From: Leptospira neocaledonica
GTDB lineage: Bacteria > Spirochaetota > Leptospiria > Leptospirales > Leptospiraceae
Direction: 5' to 3'
Length of the DNA: 64,000 nt
NCBI RefSeq assembly: GCF_002812205.1
Contig: NZ_NPEA01000011.1
Coordinates: forward strand, 62,001-126,000
Both the position numbers and the translations under genes were made by a program. This document shows positions 50,286 to 60,431 of this stretch, piece by piece; the first letter of the stretch is position 1; each line of letters begins with the position of its first letter. The notes beneath the pieces are model-generated. The model was not told the origin of the DNA, ran no database searches, and saw nothing but the letters and a program-made list of their open reading frames with translations.

Positions 50286-53200
50286 ATGATAGATAAACTG
50301 ATACGTATCTCCATTAAGAACAGGATTTTCATCCTGATACTCACTGCATGCGTGACCATTATAGGTTTTTATAACGCATATCAGCTTTCTATCGATGCGA
50401 TTCCTGATATTACAAACGTTCAGGTTTCCGTGGTCACCCAATCTCCGGGTCTTTCTCCGGTAGAGGTGGAACAGTTTATCACCTACCCGATTGAGATGGA
50501 ACTTACAGGCGTTCCTCACGTAACAGAGATCCGTTCTATTTCCAGAACGGGAGTGAGTAGTGTTACCGTTATTTTCAAGGATGGGACTGATATTTATTTT
50601 GCAAGACAGCTCATCAACGAAAGGTTGAGAGCGGCCGAGGCCGTGATCCCCAAAGGATATGGAAGCCCGGAACTTTCTCCTATCGCAACTGGTCTTGGGG
50701 ACATTTACGAATTCGTTCTCACAAGTGATCGTCATAATCCGGAAGAACTCAGAACTTATATGGAATGGGAGCTTGCGAGAGAGATCAAATCCATCGAAGG
50801 GATTATCGACGTAAACATCATAGGCGGAGAAGCAAGACAGTATCAGATCAAGATAGATCCACAAAGATTAGCAGTTCATAATATTACATTATCCCAACTT
50901 TGTGATAAACTGGAAACCGCAAACCAAAACACAGGTGGTGGTTATATTTCCAAAGGTGCGGAACAAATCGTAATCCGTGGAGAAAGCCAGTTCAAAACCG
51001 TGGATGAGATCCGTAACGTAGCTGTCCAAACGGAAAGAGACGGAGTCCCCTTACTTTTAGGACAAATCGCTACGGTAGAAACAGGTCCGGCACTTCGTTT
51101 CGGACTTATGACCAAGGATGCCAAGGGAGAAGTTGTGGGCGCTACTGCAATGATGCTCATGGGCCAAAACTCTTTGGAAGTAGTAAAAAGGGTCAAAGAA
51201 AAGGTAGAAATCTTAAGGGCCAGACTTCCTGAAGGAATGAAAATTGTCACATTCTACGATCGTTCTGAATTTATCGGAAGAACATTAGGCACCATCTTCA
51301 CGAACTTGGCAGAAGCTGCAGTACTTGTAATCATCGTTTTGATTTTTGCCTTGGGAACCGTAAAAGGTGCGCTCTTAGTTAGTTTATCGATTCCGATCCC
51401 TATGCTTGCAGCTACAATCTTCATGAGAATGTTCGGCATCGTAGGTAACTTAATGTCTCTCGGAGCCTTGGACTTCGGACTCTTGGTGGATGGAACCATC
51501 GTAATGTTGGAATCAGTCCTTCACGGTTTTATCTTAAAACAAGCCTTTTACGAACAACAAAATTCCCAAGAAGACAGAAAACTCGCAGCAGAACAGATCA
51601 TCACGGATTCCTGCGTGAGAGTGGCAAGAGCTGCAGCCTTCTCTGTGGGAATTATCTTGTTGGTATACCTACCGCTCATGACCTTAGAAGGTGTAGAAGG
51701 TAGAATGTTTAAACCTATGGCGATGACGGTTGCAATCTCTTTGGCCATGGCGCTTCTATTCTCTCTCACCACCTTCCCTGCAGCGGCAAGTATCCTATTC
51801 CAAACACCGATATTCCATCATAGCAAGTTCTGGGATAGAGCAGAAGAAATTTATATGCGACTCCTCGATTTTGGTATGGCTAACAAAAAATTATTCTTAA
51901 GAGCTGGCCTAGGAGTATTTGCAGTTTCTCTAATATTAGGATCTACTTTAGGATCGGAGTTCCTTCCACGTATCGACGAGGGAGAATTCGCAATAGATAT
52001 CAAAAGACTTCCTTCTACTTCCATCAATTATTCCAGAGATACGAATATGGAAATGGAGAAGGTAATCGCACAATTCCCGGAAGTCACAAGTGTAGTCAGT
52101 AAAATGGGTAGAGGTGAATCCGCGGCGGAACCGATCGGAACGGAAGAAGGAGAGGCCATGGTAAAACTCCTTCCCCCTAAAGAATGGACAACCGCCTCTT
52201 CCCGAGACGAACTCATGGACAAGATGAAGGATGCAATTTTAAAATCGGTTCCTTCGAGTACGATCTCACTTTCTCAACCGATCGAAAACAGGGTAAATGC
52301 ACTCCTCTCCGGATCCAAAGCGGACGTAGTGATCAAAATTTACGGAGATGATCTTCAGACTTTAAAGGACACTGCAGCAAAATTCGCTGATAAAATTAAA
52401 AAGGTTCCGGGTGCCGCTGACTTAAGAGTACAAAGAGTTTTAGGACTTCCTTTAATTCAGATCAAAGCGGACCGACAAAAAATGGCACGTTACGGCGTGG
52501 CAGCAGAAGAAATTCTAACCACAGTAGAATCGTTACGAATCGGAAGAAAGGCAGGAAAAGTATTCGAAGGATTCAAACGGTTCGACTTAGTCGTTCGTTT
52601 ACAATTAGATGTTTCGGATCTGGACAAACTCGAAAATATTCCCGTCATGACTTCGACTGGAGTTACAGTCCCTCTTGGCCAAGTGGCAACCATCGAATTT
52701 GTAGAAGGTCCCGCCGCAATTTATAGAGAATCCTTAAAACGTAGGATCATGGTAGAAGCAAACGTACGAGGAAGAGACTTAGTAGGTTTCGTAAACGAAG
52801 CACAGAAAGTAACTGCCGACATCGAAAAAAATCTTCCCGACGGTTATAGAACGGACTGGGGCGGCCAGTTCGAAAACTTCCAAAGAGCGAAGAATCGATT
52901 GATGCTCGTGGTCCCAATCGCACTCGCAATCATCTTCGTAATGTTAATCGCTGCATTCGGAAATATTTATTATGCAGCGGGAGTTTTTATAGTAGTACCA
53001 CTCGCAGTTGCAGGAGGAATCATAGGCCTTGTACTTAGAGGTCTTCCTTTTAGTATTCCTGCAGGTGTTGGTTTCATCGCGGTAAGCGGTATTGCAGTAT
53101 TAAACGGCGTGGTCTACGCCTCTACTCTCAAAGAAGAATTAGAAAAAGGGATCACTATCTCCAAGGCAGTATTAACTGCGGGACTTCATTCACTTCGTCC

Positions 53201-53573
53201 GGTAATGACAACAGAGATCATTGCTGCAGTAGGATTTATTCCGATGGCAATCTCCACAATGGCTGGGGCAGAAGTACAAAGACCTTTGGCAACCGTGGTG
53301 ATTTTCGGAGTAATTGTTGCGACAGTTCTTTCCAGGGTACTTCTTCCAATCGTAATGGAATTCCTACTGAATATCTACCAAGACCAGGAACGAAGAAAAG
53401 AAGCTCGTAAAAGAAAATTAGAGTCCGAGTTCCAAGCTTCCAGGGCCCAAGAAAGAATTCCGGAAACTCTTGAGGAAGTCTCCTGGGATTCGGAAGAATT
53501 CCAAGAAGAACCGGAAGAAGTTGGACATTCGAAATCAAAACGTTCCAAGAACGGATTAAAGAAGAAAAAGTAA
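50286..53573 (+). CDS. CzcA/CusA-type heavy-metal RND efflux pump
   Basis: 1095 residues, the length of the HME group. Twelve membrane helices in two sets flank two large periplasmic loops. [34 protein letters not shown] is the porter N-terminus, and [22 protein letters not shown] in the fourth helix carries the proton-relay aspartate. The second half repeats the plan ([38 protein letters not shown]). It would export divalent or monovalent metal ions using the proton gradient. The tail of about 60 residues is unusually charged. No membrane-fusion protein or outer-membrane channel gene is next to it, so these must be elsewhere. Confidence 0.88.
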   Translation: MIDKLIRISIKNRIFILILTACVTIIGFYNAYQLSIDAIPDITNVQVSVVTQSPGLSPVEVEQFITYPIEMELTGVPHVTEIRSISRTGVSSVTVIFKDGTDIYFARQLINERLRAAEAVIPKGYGSPELSPIATGLGDIYEFVLTSDRHNPEELRTYMEWELAREIKSIEGIIDVNIIGGEARQYQIKIDPQRLAVHNITLSQLCDKLETANQNTGGGYISKGAEQIVIRGESQFKTVDEIRNVAVQTERDGVPLLLGQIATVETGPALRFGLMTKDAKGEVVGATAMMLMGQNSLEVVKRVKEKVEILRARLPEGMKIVTFYDRSEFIGRTLGTIFTNLAEAAVLVIIVLIFALGTVKGALLVSLSIPIPMLAATIFMRMFGIVGNLMSLGALDFGLLVDGTIVMLESVLHGFILKQAFYEQQNSQEDRKLAAEQIITDSCVRVARAAAFSVGIILLVYLPLMTLEGVEGRMFKPMAMTVAISLAMALLFSLTTFPAAASILFQTPIFHHSKFWDRAEEIYMRLLDFGMANKKLFLRAGLGVFAVSLILGSTLGSEFLPRIDEGEFAIDIKRLPSTSINYSRDTNMEMEKVIAQFPEVTSVVSKMGRGESAAEPIGTEEGEAMVKLLPPKEWTTASSRDELMDKMKDAILKSVPSSTISLSQPIENRVNALLSGSKADVVIKIYGDDLQTLKDTAAKFADKIKKVPGAADLRVQRVLGLPLIQIKADRQKMARYGVAAEEILTTVESLRIGRKAGKVFEGFKRFDLVVRLQLDVSDLDKLENIPVMTSTGVTVPLGQVATIEFVEGPAAIYRESLKRRIMVEANVRGRDLVGFVNEAQKVTADIEKNLPDGYRTDWGGQFENFQRAKNRLMLVVPIALAIIFVMLIAAFGNIYYAAGVFIVVPLAVAGGIIGLVLRGLPFSIPAGVGFIAVSGIAVLNGVVYASTLKEELEKGITISKAVLTAGLHSLRPVMTTEIIAAVGFIPMAISTMAGAEVQRPLATVVIFGVIVATVLSRVLLPIVMEFLLNIYQDQERRKEARKRKLESEFQASRAQERIPETLEEVSWDSEEFQEEPEEVGHSKSKRSKNGLKKKK

Positions 53574-53668
53574 GGGCCCTGCGGCAAGGATACGCAGGGG
53601 AAGTCCGAAGGACCGGAGCGATAGCGAAGCCCGTAGTAGCCTGGTCCGAGCGAGCGAGCGAGGAGCCG
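53574..53668. repeat. GC-rich intergenic element
   Basis: A GC-rich block directly after the RND gene. It contains the hairpin CCCTGCG/CGCAGGG, the short stem GTCC-GAA-GGAC, a run of GAGCGAGCGAGCGAG and the ending GAGGAGCCGCCCC. The ending and general make-up recall the element at 665-794. It has no coding potential. It lies between convergent genes and may also fold as a terminator. Confidence 0.45.
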
Positions 53669-53671
53669 CCC

Positions 53672-54271
53672 CTATCTCTTATTCTTTAAACCGGATAGAA
53701 GAGTTTCCATAACGGATTTTAAAAAATCGATCCGGTCCTCTTCTATATTATCAAAGACCAAACGAGGGTGATGAAAGGCGGCAGTTCCTTCGAAAATGAT
53801 CCTTGCGCCTTCTTTTGGAGTATTACAAAAAAATAATCCTTTTTGTATTCCTTCTTGGACCATAGCCTCAAGTTGCTCATACATTGTTTGGATATGTTTT
53901 TTAACGAATGGTCTTGTCTTTTCTGCGGAATTATTGAATGCAGTATAAATTCTTGGATCGGATAGGACCTTCTCCCGTTTCATTTTATGGAGAGTCATGA
54001 GCCACTCTAAAATTCTTTCTTCTAATGGACTTGTTTTCGAGGAAACTTCTGCAAGAGCTATATCAATACGATCCAACCATCTTTTAGAAATGGAATCGAG
54101 TAACGCTTCTTTGTCCGCAAAATGTTTGTATAAGGCAGCGTGGCTAAGATTTAGATTTCTAGCCACGTCTGTAAGTTTCAAACGCTCGACACCGTTTCTT
54201 CTGATCTCAATCTCTGCGGCATCGAGCACTTTTTCTTGTAGTTCTTCTGGCTTTAAACCTGTTTTAGGCAT
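53672..54271 (-). CDS. TetR-family transcriptional regulator
   Basis: 199 residues. The helix-turn-helix is KVLDAAEIEIRRNGVERLKLTDVARNLNLSHAALYKHFADKEALLDSI. The C-terminal ligand domain ends in FLKSVMETLLSGLKNK. It starts 3 bp after the aldo/keto reductase stop, so they form a two-gene operon, and the long dyad at 55274-55318 before the reductase is the likely binding site. The probable role is feedback repression of the operon, relieved by a substrate of the reductase. Confidence 0.83.
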   Translation of the reverse strand: MPKTGLKPEELQEKVLDAAEIEIRRNGVERLKLTDVARNLNLSHAALYKHFADKEALLDSISKRWLDRIDIALAEVSSKTSPLEERILEWLMTLHKMKREKVLSDPRIYTAFNNSAEKTRPFVKKHIQTMYEQLEAMVQEGIQKGLFFCNTPKEGARIIFEGTAAFHHPRLVFDNIEEDRIDFLKSVMETLLSGLKNKR

Positions 54272-54274
54272 CTC

Positions 54275-55264
54275 TCATTTAACGACGAGTTGCATCAAAT
54301 GAGAAGGGTATCTATCTCCTTGGAAGGCTCCTTCCGGAAAAGATTCGTCCAAGGTTTTCAATTCTTCCGGACTTAAACTGACCGAAAGAGCTTCTAAATT
54401 TTCCCTCAGACTTGCTCTTCTTGTGGAACCGATTAGAGGAACAATATCTTCCCCTCTATGAAGCACCCAAGCGATAGCAAGTTGTGCAGTAGTGCAGCCC
54501 TTCTTCTTTGCAAGCTCTTGAAGCAGACTCACACGCTCCAAATTCGCTTCAAGGTTTTTTCCCTGGAAACGAGGAGAATTAGATCTAAAATCAGGAACAC
54601 CCAAAGCGGTTTCTATCTTTCCTGTCAGAAGTCCTCGTCCCACAATTCCGTACGGAACAATTCCAATACCAAGTTCTCTTGCAGTTTGTAGGAGCTCCTT
54701 CTCAATCACACGAGTTGCCAAAGAATATTCCACTTCTAAAGCGGTGACTGGATGTACCTTATGAGCCCTTCTCAAATTTTCAGGAGAAGCTTCCGAAAGT
54801 CCTAGGTAACGTACATATCCTTCCTTGATCAGATCTGCAATCGCACCTACAGTTTCCTCGATTGGGATTTCTGGATCGACCCGAGAAGCCTGATAAATAT
54901 CGATCACGTCCACACCGAGCCTCGTGAGAGAATGTGCCGCAAAGTTTTTCACAGAGTTGGGCCTAAAATCGTATCCGATGAATGCCCCGGATGGACTGCG
55001 TAGTCCTCCGAATTTTACACTGATCAAGGGCTTACTTTTTCTTCCCTTCAATGCTTCCGAGATCAAAAGTTCGTTATGCCCGGTTCCATAGAAGTCTCCC
55101 GTATTCAGGAAATTGATCCCGGAATCCAGGGCTTCATGGATGGTCGCAATGGATTCTTCCCTACTTCTGGTCTCTTTTGTTCCGTAAAAGTCTGACATCC
55201 CCATACAACCCAAGCCGATTTGGGAAACTTCAGGACCGTTTTTGCCTAATTTTCTCAGTTTCAT
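54275..55264 (-). CDS. Aldo/keto reductase with altered catalytic His position
   Basis: 329 residues, full length. Family marks are VSQIGLGCMGMSDFYG, FLNTGDFYGTGHNE with the catalytic Asp and Tyr, PLISVKFGG with the Lys, and the NADPH-loop segment PLIGSTRRASLRENLEAL. The fourth tetrad residue, normally His in a segment like YQ-x-HRVDP, is Ser here (DIYQASRVDP). Activity on carbonyls may be altered. Relatives reduce aldehydes and ketones, often of the pyridoxal or glyoxal type. ATG 55264 is preceded by GGAGG, which lies next to the dyad operator. Confidence 0.82.
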   Translation of the reverse strand: MKLRKLGKNGPEVSQIGLGCMGMSDFYGTKETRSREESIATIHEALDSGINFLNTGDFYGTGHNELLISEALKGRKSKPLISVKFGGLRSPSGAFIGYDFRPNSVKNFAAHSLTRLGVDVIDIYQASRVDPEIPIEETVGAIADLIKEGYVRYLGLSEASPENLRRAHKVHPVTALEVEYSLATRVIEKELLQTARELGIGIVPYGIVGRGLLTGKIETALGVPDFRSNSPRFQGKNLEANLERVSLLQELAKKKGCTTAQLAIAWVLHRGEDIVPLIGSTRRASLRENLEALSVSLSPEELKTLDESFPEGAFQGDRYPSHLMQLVVK

Positions 55265-55273
55265 TCGAAACCT

Positions 55274-55318
55274 CCATTTAGTTACAATTTACATTTTTTA
55301 TTATTTGTAACTAAATGG
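55274..55318. promoter_or_regulatory. Large perfect dyad, likely operator of the aldo/keto reductase-tetR operon
   Basis: CCATTTAGTTACAA (55274-55287) and TTGTAACTAAATGG (55305-55318) are perfect 14-bp arms with a 17-base AT-rich centre. The arms are 31 bp apart centre to centre, about three helix turns, as expected for two regulator dimers or one large complex. It starts 9 bp before the reductase ATG, overlapping its ribosome site. Confidence 0.7.
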
Positions 55319-55342
55319 CAAGCCTTTTCTGGTCCTGATTTT

Positions 55343-55358
55343 TGTGGGAATTCCCACA
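55343..55358. repeat. Perfect copy of the dispersed 16-bp palindrome
   Basis: TGTGGGAATTCCCACA is a perfect 16-bp palindrome, about 60 bp upstream of the ThyX-like gene's start. It is the most symmetrical member of the family seen also at 18740, 19002, 19136, 32268, 59536, 59851, 59885 and 60544. Confidence 0.6.
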
Positions 55359-55416
55359 ATTCTTGCTTTTCGCTTTCCGACATAATAACATTCTAGCGTT
55401 CCGGAGTAGCAAATCC

Positions 55417-56991
55417 ATGGACCACCAAAAACCGATTGTTCAACTTTTAGATGCGACTAGAGAACCTTTCAATCTAGCAATCGCGTCTGCTCGGACTTGC
55501 TATTCTTCTAAAGGAATTTTGCTTCCTGAGGATATGATCCGTACGGAAAAATCCCTGGAGATCAGGGACAAGGTGGCGAAATCCACAAAAAAAGCGGGCC
55601 ACCTCACCACAAGACAACATCCTCATTTCATATTCACCCTGGATAAGGTGTCTCGTCAATTCGTCTGGTCCTTTTTACATTCTCATCCGTATTATAACTC
55701 GGAGCAGGTCAGCCAGAGATACGTAGAAGTTAAAAAAGAAAATTATTATATTCCACCGAATCTTTCAGATAAGCAGAAGGAATACTATTTAGAAGCCGTT
55801 GAATCTGCGTCTAACGCGTATTTTGAATTCGTGGAATTACTACATCCGTTCATCCAGGACGAATATTTCCTAGTGTATAAGGCCCGTGCGAATTATCCAG
55901 AAAAATGGCAGCAGCCAATCAAGAAGAAATGTCTGGAAGTGGCACGTTACCTTCTTCCTTTGGGAACTTACACTTATTTATACCATTCCGTAAACGGACT
56001 CACTCTACATAGATACCATCGTTTAATGAATTCTTTCGATGCTCCGGAAGAACAACGCCATGTGGTGGAAGAGATGATCGAAAAAGTAAAAGAGATCGAT
56101 CCTCTTTATGTGGAAGAAATGGATGATCCGATCCCTCTGGAAGAAACTGCAGAATATAAATTTTTCAAAGACTTCTACCAAGACGGTTCTTTGGAATATA
56201 GACCGGAAGCCGCTAAAAATTTCGTAAGAGAATTCGACGAAGATATGGATAACCGTTATTCTAGATTGGTTTCCTATTCTTCCAATGGTCCTGAGGTTTT
56301 AGCTTCTTCTGTTCGTGCGGTTTTAGGTTTATCTAAAAATTCCCTAAACGACGAAGAAGCGATCCGACTCGTGATGGATCCTTCTAAAAACAAACATCTG
56401 ACTTCTACTCTGAACGAGACTACGATGAGTCCTCTTTCCAGAGCGATGTTCAATGTACATTATTCTTTCAAAAAAAGGATCTCTCATTCTGCGGATAGCC
56501 AAGACCAAAGACATAGAATGGTGCCTGGCTCCCGCCCAGTGCTTATGAGCCAGTATACGGGAATGCCGGACTATATCGTTCCTAAAGTTGTATTAAAATA
56601 TCCTCAATTAGAAGAAACTTATAGAAGAAGAATGGACGGCATTTTCAAAAGCCTGAACCGTTTTATCGAAGCCGGTGGATCTCCGGAACATGCTTCTTAT
56701 CTACTTCCGAATGCATTCCCGGTCCGTTTTTATGAAAGTGGGGATCTATTAAATCTTCATCATAAATGGAGAGCAAGAACCTGCTATAATGCTCAGGAAG
56801 AAATTTTTCAGGCTTCTATCAATGAACTTGTGGATCTTACAAAGGTCCAACCTGAGATTGCAAAATGGATCAAGGCACCTTGCTGGATCCGTTTGCAAGG
56901 TGATATCAAACCTTATTGCCCGGAAGGGGATCATTATTGCGGGACTCAAGTTTGGAAAAGAGAATTGGACGAGTATGATAGGACTCTCTAG
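55417..56991 (+). CDS. Tandem ThyX-like protein (flavin-dependent thymidylate synthase family)
   Basis: 524 residues from ATG 55417 (CGGAG about 10 bases upstream), about twice the length of ordinary ThyX. Two ThyX-like repeats are seen. Repeat 1 holds [17 protein letters not shown] (about 89-105) and [18 protein letters not shown]. Repeat 2 holds [13 protein letters not shown] (about 363-374) and [19 protein letters not shown]. The single-domain signature R-H-R-x-x-S-x-N-E-x-S-x-R-Y is thus split: the S-x-R-Y end survives in repeat 1 and the R-H-R start in repeat 2. It may be an active pseudo-dimer or a relative with another role. Confidence 0.75.
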   Translation: MDHQKPIVQLLDATREPFNLAIASARTCYSSKGILLPEDMIRTEKSLEIRDKVAKSTKKAGHLTTRQHPHFIFTLDKVSRQFVWSFLHSHPYYNSEQVSQRYVEVKKENYYIPPNLSDKQKEYYLEAVESASNAYFEFVELLHPFIQDEYFLVYKARANYPEKWQQPIKKKCLEVARYLLPLGTYTYLYHSVNGLTLHRYHRLMNSFDAPEEQRHVVEEMIEKVKEIDPLYVEEMDDPIPLEETAEYKFFKDFYQDGSLEYRPEAAKNFVREFDEDMDNRYSRLVSYSSNGPEVLASSVRAVLGLSKNSLNDEEAIRLVMDPSKNKHLTSTLNETTMSPLSRAMFNVHYSFKKRISHSADSQDQRHRMVPGSRPVLMSQYTGMPDYIVPKVVLKYPQLEETYRRRMDGIFKSLNRFIEAGGSPEHASYLLPNAFPVRFYESGDLLNLHHKWRARTCYNAQEEIFQASINELVDLTKVQPEIAKWIKAPCWIRLQGDIKPYCPEGDHYCGTQVWKRELDEYDRTL

Positions 56992-57005
56992 TCTTTCGGA
57001 AAGTT

Positions 57006-58220
57006 TTATCTAGTTTCTATTCTGAAAATTTTTCCTCCGTAATCTACTATGTAGATCTCTCCATTTGTATCTTCTCCAAAGGAAGATACATTGGAAGAAA
57101 ATCCCATTTCGGAAGTATGTTCTATACGTTCGCTTACTTTTGTTCCATCCCAAAGAATAGACCATATCCTTTTTGCAATAAAGTCACCGTAAAAATATCT
57201 TCCATTCAATTCGGGAAAGTTTAACCCTCTATACACATAGCCGCCAGTGATAGAACTTCCTGTAAAATGATTATATTCTAATTTGGGAAAACTGATCCCT
57301 GAAGTATTACATCCGAGAACAGGATCGTAACAATGATTTCCTTCGGTAAACCTCCATCCGTAATTAATATTCCCTGTGTTTGCCGGTTCTATATTTAATT
57401 CCTCGAAATTGTTTTGTCCCACATCCGCAATGTATAGGTCTCCTGTCCCCCGATCTAAACTGAATCTCCAAGGGTTCCGAAGTCCCCAGTCCCATATATG
57501 AGGATTTTCGAATCCAGTTGCCGGCCGATTTCCTGGAGGAGGAGTCGGATAATTATCTATATCTATTCTTAAAATTTTTCCTAAAGGAGATTCTAAATTC
57601 TGAGCCTCATTATTCGGATCTCCTGCCCCTCCTCCATCTCCCATTCCAACGAGAAGATAACCCCCGGCATCGAAAGTCATCATACCTCCATTATGATTAC
57701 TGAATGGTTGTTCTACCGTAAATAATACGGAACCTGAACCTGACGCGAGATCAGGATCAGAGGAAGATCTAGAGTATTCCGCTACCACCGTATCCCCATC
57801 CGCCTTGCGAGTATAATTCACCCAAAATCTTCCGTTCGAATTATAATTGGGATGGAATGCAAGGCCGAGTAAACCTCTTTCTCCGGAGAAGGAAATTATA
57901 TCCAGACCGGCCGACCCCAAATCCAAAAAAGGAGAAGAAAGAAGAATGCCGTCTTTGATCAAGCGGACCTTCCCCCCTTGCTCCAAAACAAAAATCCGAC
58001 TCGTATCTCCTGACGGAGAAACAAGAAATAATGGAGCATCGAATCCGGAAGCAATTTCAGTCAGCTTCAAACAAGGAGGATTTCTATCTTCGCTACATCC
58101 AGACAATAACGGAAGAAATGGGAAACTCGCTCCACTCGGCTTTTGGCATTCTACAAAGAATGTACAAAGAAAGAAGATGGTATAAACATAGATCTTCTGG
58201 ATTTTCGGAACCGGTTCCAT
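57006..58220 (-). CDS. PQQ-type glucose/sorbosone dehydrogenase-like lipoprotein
   Basis: 404 residues. The leader IYVYTIFFLCTFFVEC gives a lipoprotein. The mature part is a six-bladed beta-propeller of the soluble glucose dehydrogenase family: RIFVLEQGGKVRLI, FSGERGLLGLAFHPNYNSNGRFWVNYT, NHNGGMMTFDAGGYLLVGMGDGGGAGDPNNEAQN, LGKILRIDIDNY, WGLRNPWRFSLD, YIADVGQNNFEELN and GYVYRGLNFPELNGRYFYGDF. The catalytic His-type segment and calcium-binding turns appear intact. It would oxidise aldose sugars with PQQ in the periplasm or at the surface. The cofactor pathway is not in the window. Confidence 0.85.
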   Translation of the reverse strand: MEPVPKIQKIYVYTIFFLCTFFVECQKPSGASFPFLPLLSGCSEDRNPPCLKLTEIASGFDAPLFLVSPSGDTSRIFVLEQGGKVRLIKDGILLSSPFLDLGSAGLDIISFSGERGLLGLAFHPNYNSNGRFWVNYTRKADGDTVVAEYSRSSSDPDLASGSGSVLFTVEQPFSNHNGGMMTFDAGGYLLVGMGDGGGAGDPNNEAQNLESPLGKILRIDIDNYPTPPPGNRPATGFENPHIWDWGLRNPWRFSLDRGTGDLYIADVGQNNFEELNIEPANTGNINYGWRFTEGNHCYDPVLGCNTSGISFPKLEYNHFTGSSITGGYVYRGLNFPELNGRYFYGDFIAKRIWSILWDGTKVSERIEHTSEMGFSSNVSSFGEDTNGEIYIVDYGGKIFRIETR

Positions 58221-58347
58221 CTCTGTTTAATTTACGATCCTTTTCGGGTAAAAAACAAGCTTAAAGCCTAAGCTTCTCTCCTTCCGAAAAAATAAAAAAA
58301 GAAAGGACTAAAAACCGATTTCGGAGTAAATCATCCTAGAGCAAATC

Positions 58348-59526
58348 ATGAAAACAATCTCCCCCACAAGGACCGAAGAAATGGTCCGATACCGCAGATT
58401 CATTCACAAACATCCCGAGCTTAGATACGAAGAGGTTGGGACAGCGGATTTCGTCTCCAAACATCTTCAATCCTTAGGTTATACTTTCCAAGCCGGGATC
58501 GCGAAAACAGGAATTGCTTGTTTGGTAGATTCCGGAAAGCCGGGCAAAACTCTTTTGGTAAGAGCGGATATGGATGCCCTTCCTATCTTCGAAGAGAATA
58601 AGACGGATTATACTTCTATTCACGAAGGCGTCATGCACGCATGCGGTCATGACGCTCACACTTCCGTTTTAATGGGACTTGCTTCCGAACTAAAAGAAAA
58701 TCCGAGCGCAATCATTCCAAAAGGAAGAGTCCTGTTGGTATTCCAACCCGCGGAAGAAGGCGGACAAGGCGCAGACAAAATGATAGAGGAAGGAATATTA
58801 GAAAAATACGATGTTTCTGCCGCATTGGCCCTTCATGTATGGAACCATATCCCTGTAGGGAAAATAGGTGTCGTAGACGGCCCAATGATGGCCGCTGTAG
58901 ACGAATTCCAGATCACCGTTCAAGGGATTAGCGGTCATGGGGCAATGCCTCAACATACGGTGGATCCTATATTAGTAGGTTCTCATATAGTTACGGCTCT
59001 TCAAAGTATCGTTTCTAGGAATACCGACCCGCTTGATTCTTGCGTAGTTACGGTGGGTGCATTCCATGCAGGACATGCATTCAACGTAATTTCAGAAACT
59101 GCAGAACTAAAAGGTACGATCCGCACATTCACTAAAGAAATGTTCGATAAGGCGCCCGAGTTATTCAAAAGAGTCGTTGAAAATACCGCTTCTGCTTTTG
59201 GCGCAAAGGCAATCATTCGCTACGAAAGAACGAATGCTCCAACGATCAATCATCCTGAAATGGCAAATATCGTCCGAAAAGCATCTGATAATATTTTGGG
59301 CCAGAATTCGGTCACCGAAGAACATGCAAAGACCATGGGCGGAGAAGATTTCTCTGCATTTTTAATGAAGGTCCCTGGATGTTATTTCTTTGTAGGTTCC
59401 ATGAATGAAGAGAAAGGACTAACACATCCACACCATAGTTCCAAATTTGATATAGACGAGACCTCTCTTCCGATAGGTTTGTCTGTGATGAAGGAAGCGA
59501 TTCGACTTTATCTAGAAACTCACTGA
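58348..59526 (+). CDS. M20-family amidohydrolase (N-acyl-amino acid / hippurate type)
   Basis: 392 residues, the usual length. Zinc ligands and catalytic residues sit in [60 protein letters not shown] and the C-terminal [10 protein letters not shown]. The dimerisation domain holds [33 protein letters not shown]. These cytoplasmic enzymes cleave N-acyl amino acids, or indole-acetyl amino acids in some bacteria. It is transcribed alone; the repeat-rich spacer follows. Confidence 0.88.
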   Translation: MKTISPTRTEEMVRYRRFIHKHPELRYEEVGTADFVSKHLQSLGYTFQAGIAKTGIACLVDSGKPGKTLLVRADMDALPIFEENKTDYTSIHEGVMHACGHDAHTSVLMGLASELKENPSAIIPKGRVLLVFQPAEEGGQGADKMIEEGILEKYDVSAALALHVWNHIPVGKIGVVDGPMMAAVDEFQITVQGISGHGAMPQHTVDPILVGSHIVTALQSIVSRNTDPLDSCVVTVGAFHAGHAFNVISETAELKGTIRTFTKEMFDKAPELFKRVVENTASAFGAKAIIRYERTNAPTINHPEMANIVRKASDNILGQNSVTEEHAKTMGGEDFSAFLMKVPGCYFFVGSMNEEKGLTHPHHSSKFDIDETSLPIGLSVMKEAIRLYLETH

Positions 59527-59535
59527 GGTTGCCCG

Positions 59536-59925
59536 CGTAGAAGTTCCTACACGGGAGTGAGGGTCCTCCTGAAATCGATATGATAGGCTGATCGAAAGTG
59601 AATTCATAAAACCGGCCCCCACCCCTTCACAGCGACCCTTAGGGAGCGAGAAGACGACCAGCCTTGCTGAGTCGGTGACGAAAGTCAAACGAGTCGGACC
59701 CTCGATCGATATGATACGCTGGATCGAAAGTGAAATTATAAAACCGGCCCCCACCCAAGTTCGGGTGGAGGAGGTGGGCTTGTGGGAGAAGCAAATTCCC
59801 TATACACCAAAAACCCAAAAAATTCAATCTCAATTTTCACTCGCAGTCGATGTAGGAGTTCCAACATCTCACGTGCATTCGGCATGTAAGAACTTCTACA
59901 ACGAATCGCCATTCTTACTCAGACA
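59536..59925. repeat. Repeat-rich spacer after the amidohydrolase gene
   Basis: The spacer has two imperfect direct copies of about 51 bp at 59574-59625 and 59705-59756, both ending AAAACCGGCCCCCACCC. It also holds three 16-bp palindromes of the dispersed family: 59536-59551 (CGTAGAAGTTCCTACA), 59851-59866 (TGTAGGAGTTCCAACA) and 59885-59900 (TGTAAGAACTTCTACA). I see no credible gene; the frames crossing it are low-complexity. Confidence 0.55.
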
Positions 59926-60306
59926 TCAGGCTCCCCAGGGGAGAGGCTTTTCCTTTTTAAACCCGGAACTCAAGATCCACTCGATTCTTAAAAGTGAATT
60001 TAAAAAACTACTAGTCGAAACACCTCTTTCCTTGGCGTAACCCATTGCTTCCCAATAATCTGAGCCATAAACTCTAATCCTTTTTCTGGAATGGCTACTT
60101 TTTACCTTTTCAAAATCTAATTTAGGGATTTTACCTTTTTGCCTTCTTTCTTTAAAGGAAAAAATTACAACTCGTAGGATCTCCTTCGGCTCTCCCAAAT
60201 AAAGAATTGCATCTCGCCAAATCGATTCCATTTCCAAGGGAATTCTCCAATCTACCTGAATCATTCCCCTATTCTCTAAAATTTGTTTTCTAAAAACTTC
60301 TTCCAT
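59926..60306 (-). CDS. Small hypothetical protein, possible ribbon-helix-helix C-terminus
   Basis: 126 residues from ATG 60306. The N-terminal half (VDWRIPLEMESIWRDAILYLGEPKEILRVVIFSFKERRQKGKI) is basic and mixed. The stretch RKRIRVYGSDYWEAMGYAKERGVSTSSFLNSLLR has the strand-helix-turn-helix pattern of ribbon-helix-helix DNA-binding proteins. This is weak evidence from pattern alone. It has no partner in an operon and no toxin-like neighbour. Codon usage looks like that of real genes. Confidence 0.45.
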   Translation of the reverse strand: MEEVFRKQILENRGMIQVDWRIPLEMESIWRDAILYLGEPKEILRVVIFSFKERRQKGKIPKLDFEKVKSSHSRKRIRVYGSDYWEAMGYAKERGVSTSSFLNSLLRIEWILSSGFKKEKPLPWGA

Positions 60307-60397
60307 ATTCGCTCCCGGACATTGAGATCGAATCCATAATATAGAATGAATATCATCAAATGAAAAATCGAGATAACATTAAAATTTTTGAATTTAG

Positions 60398-60431
60398 TTC
60401 GTCTTAGATACAAATCGGAGGCTAAGACGAA
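60398..60431. repeat. Inverted repeat in the spacer 60307-60601
   Basis: TTCGTCTTAG (60398-60407) and CTAAGACGAA (60422-60431) form perfect 10-bp arms around a 14-base loop. The remainder of this 295-bp spacer between two minus-strand genes has no gene. A degenerate copy of the 16-bp palindrome (TGTTGGAATTCAAACA) lies at 60544-60559. Confidence 0.4.
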
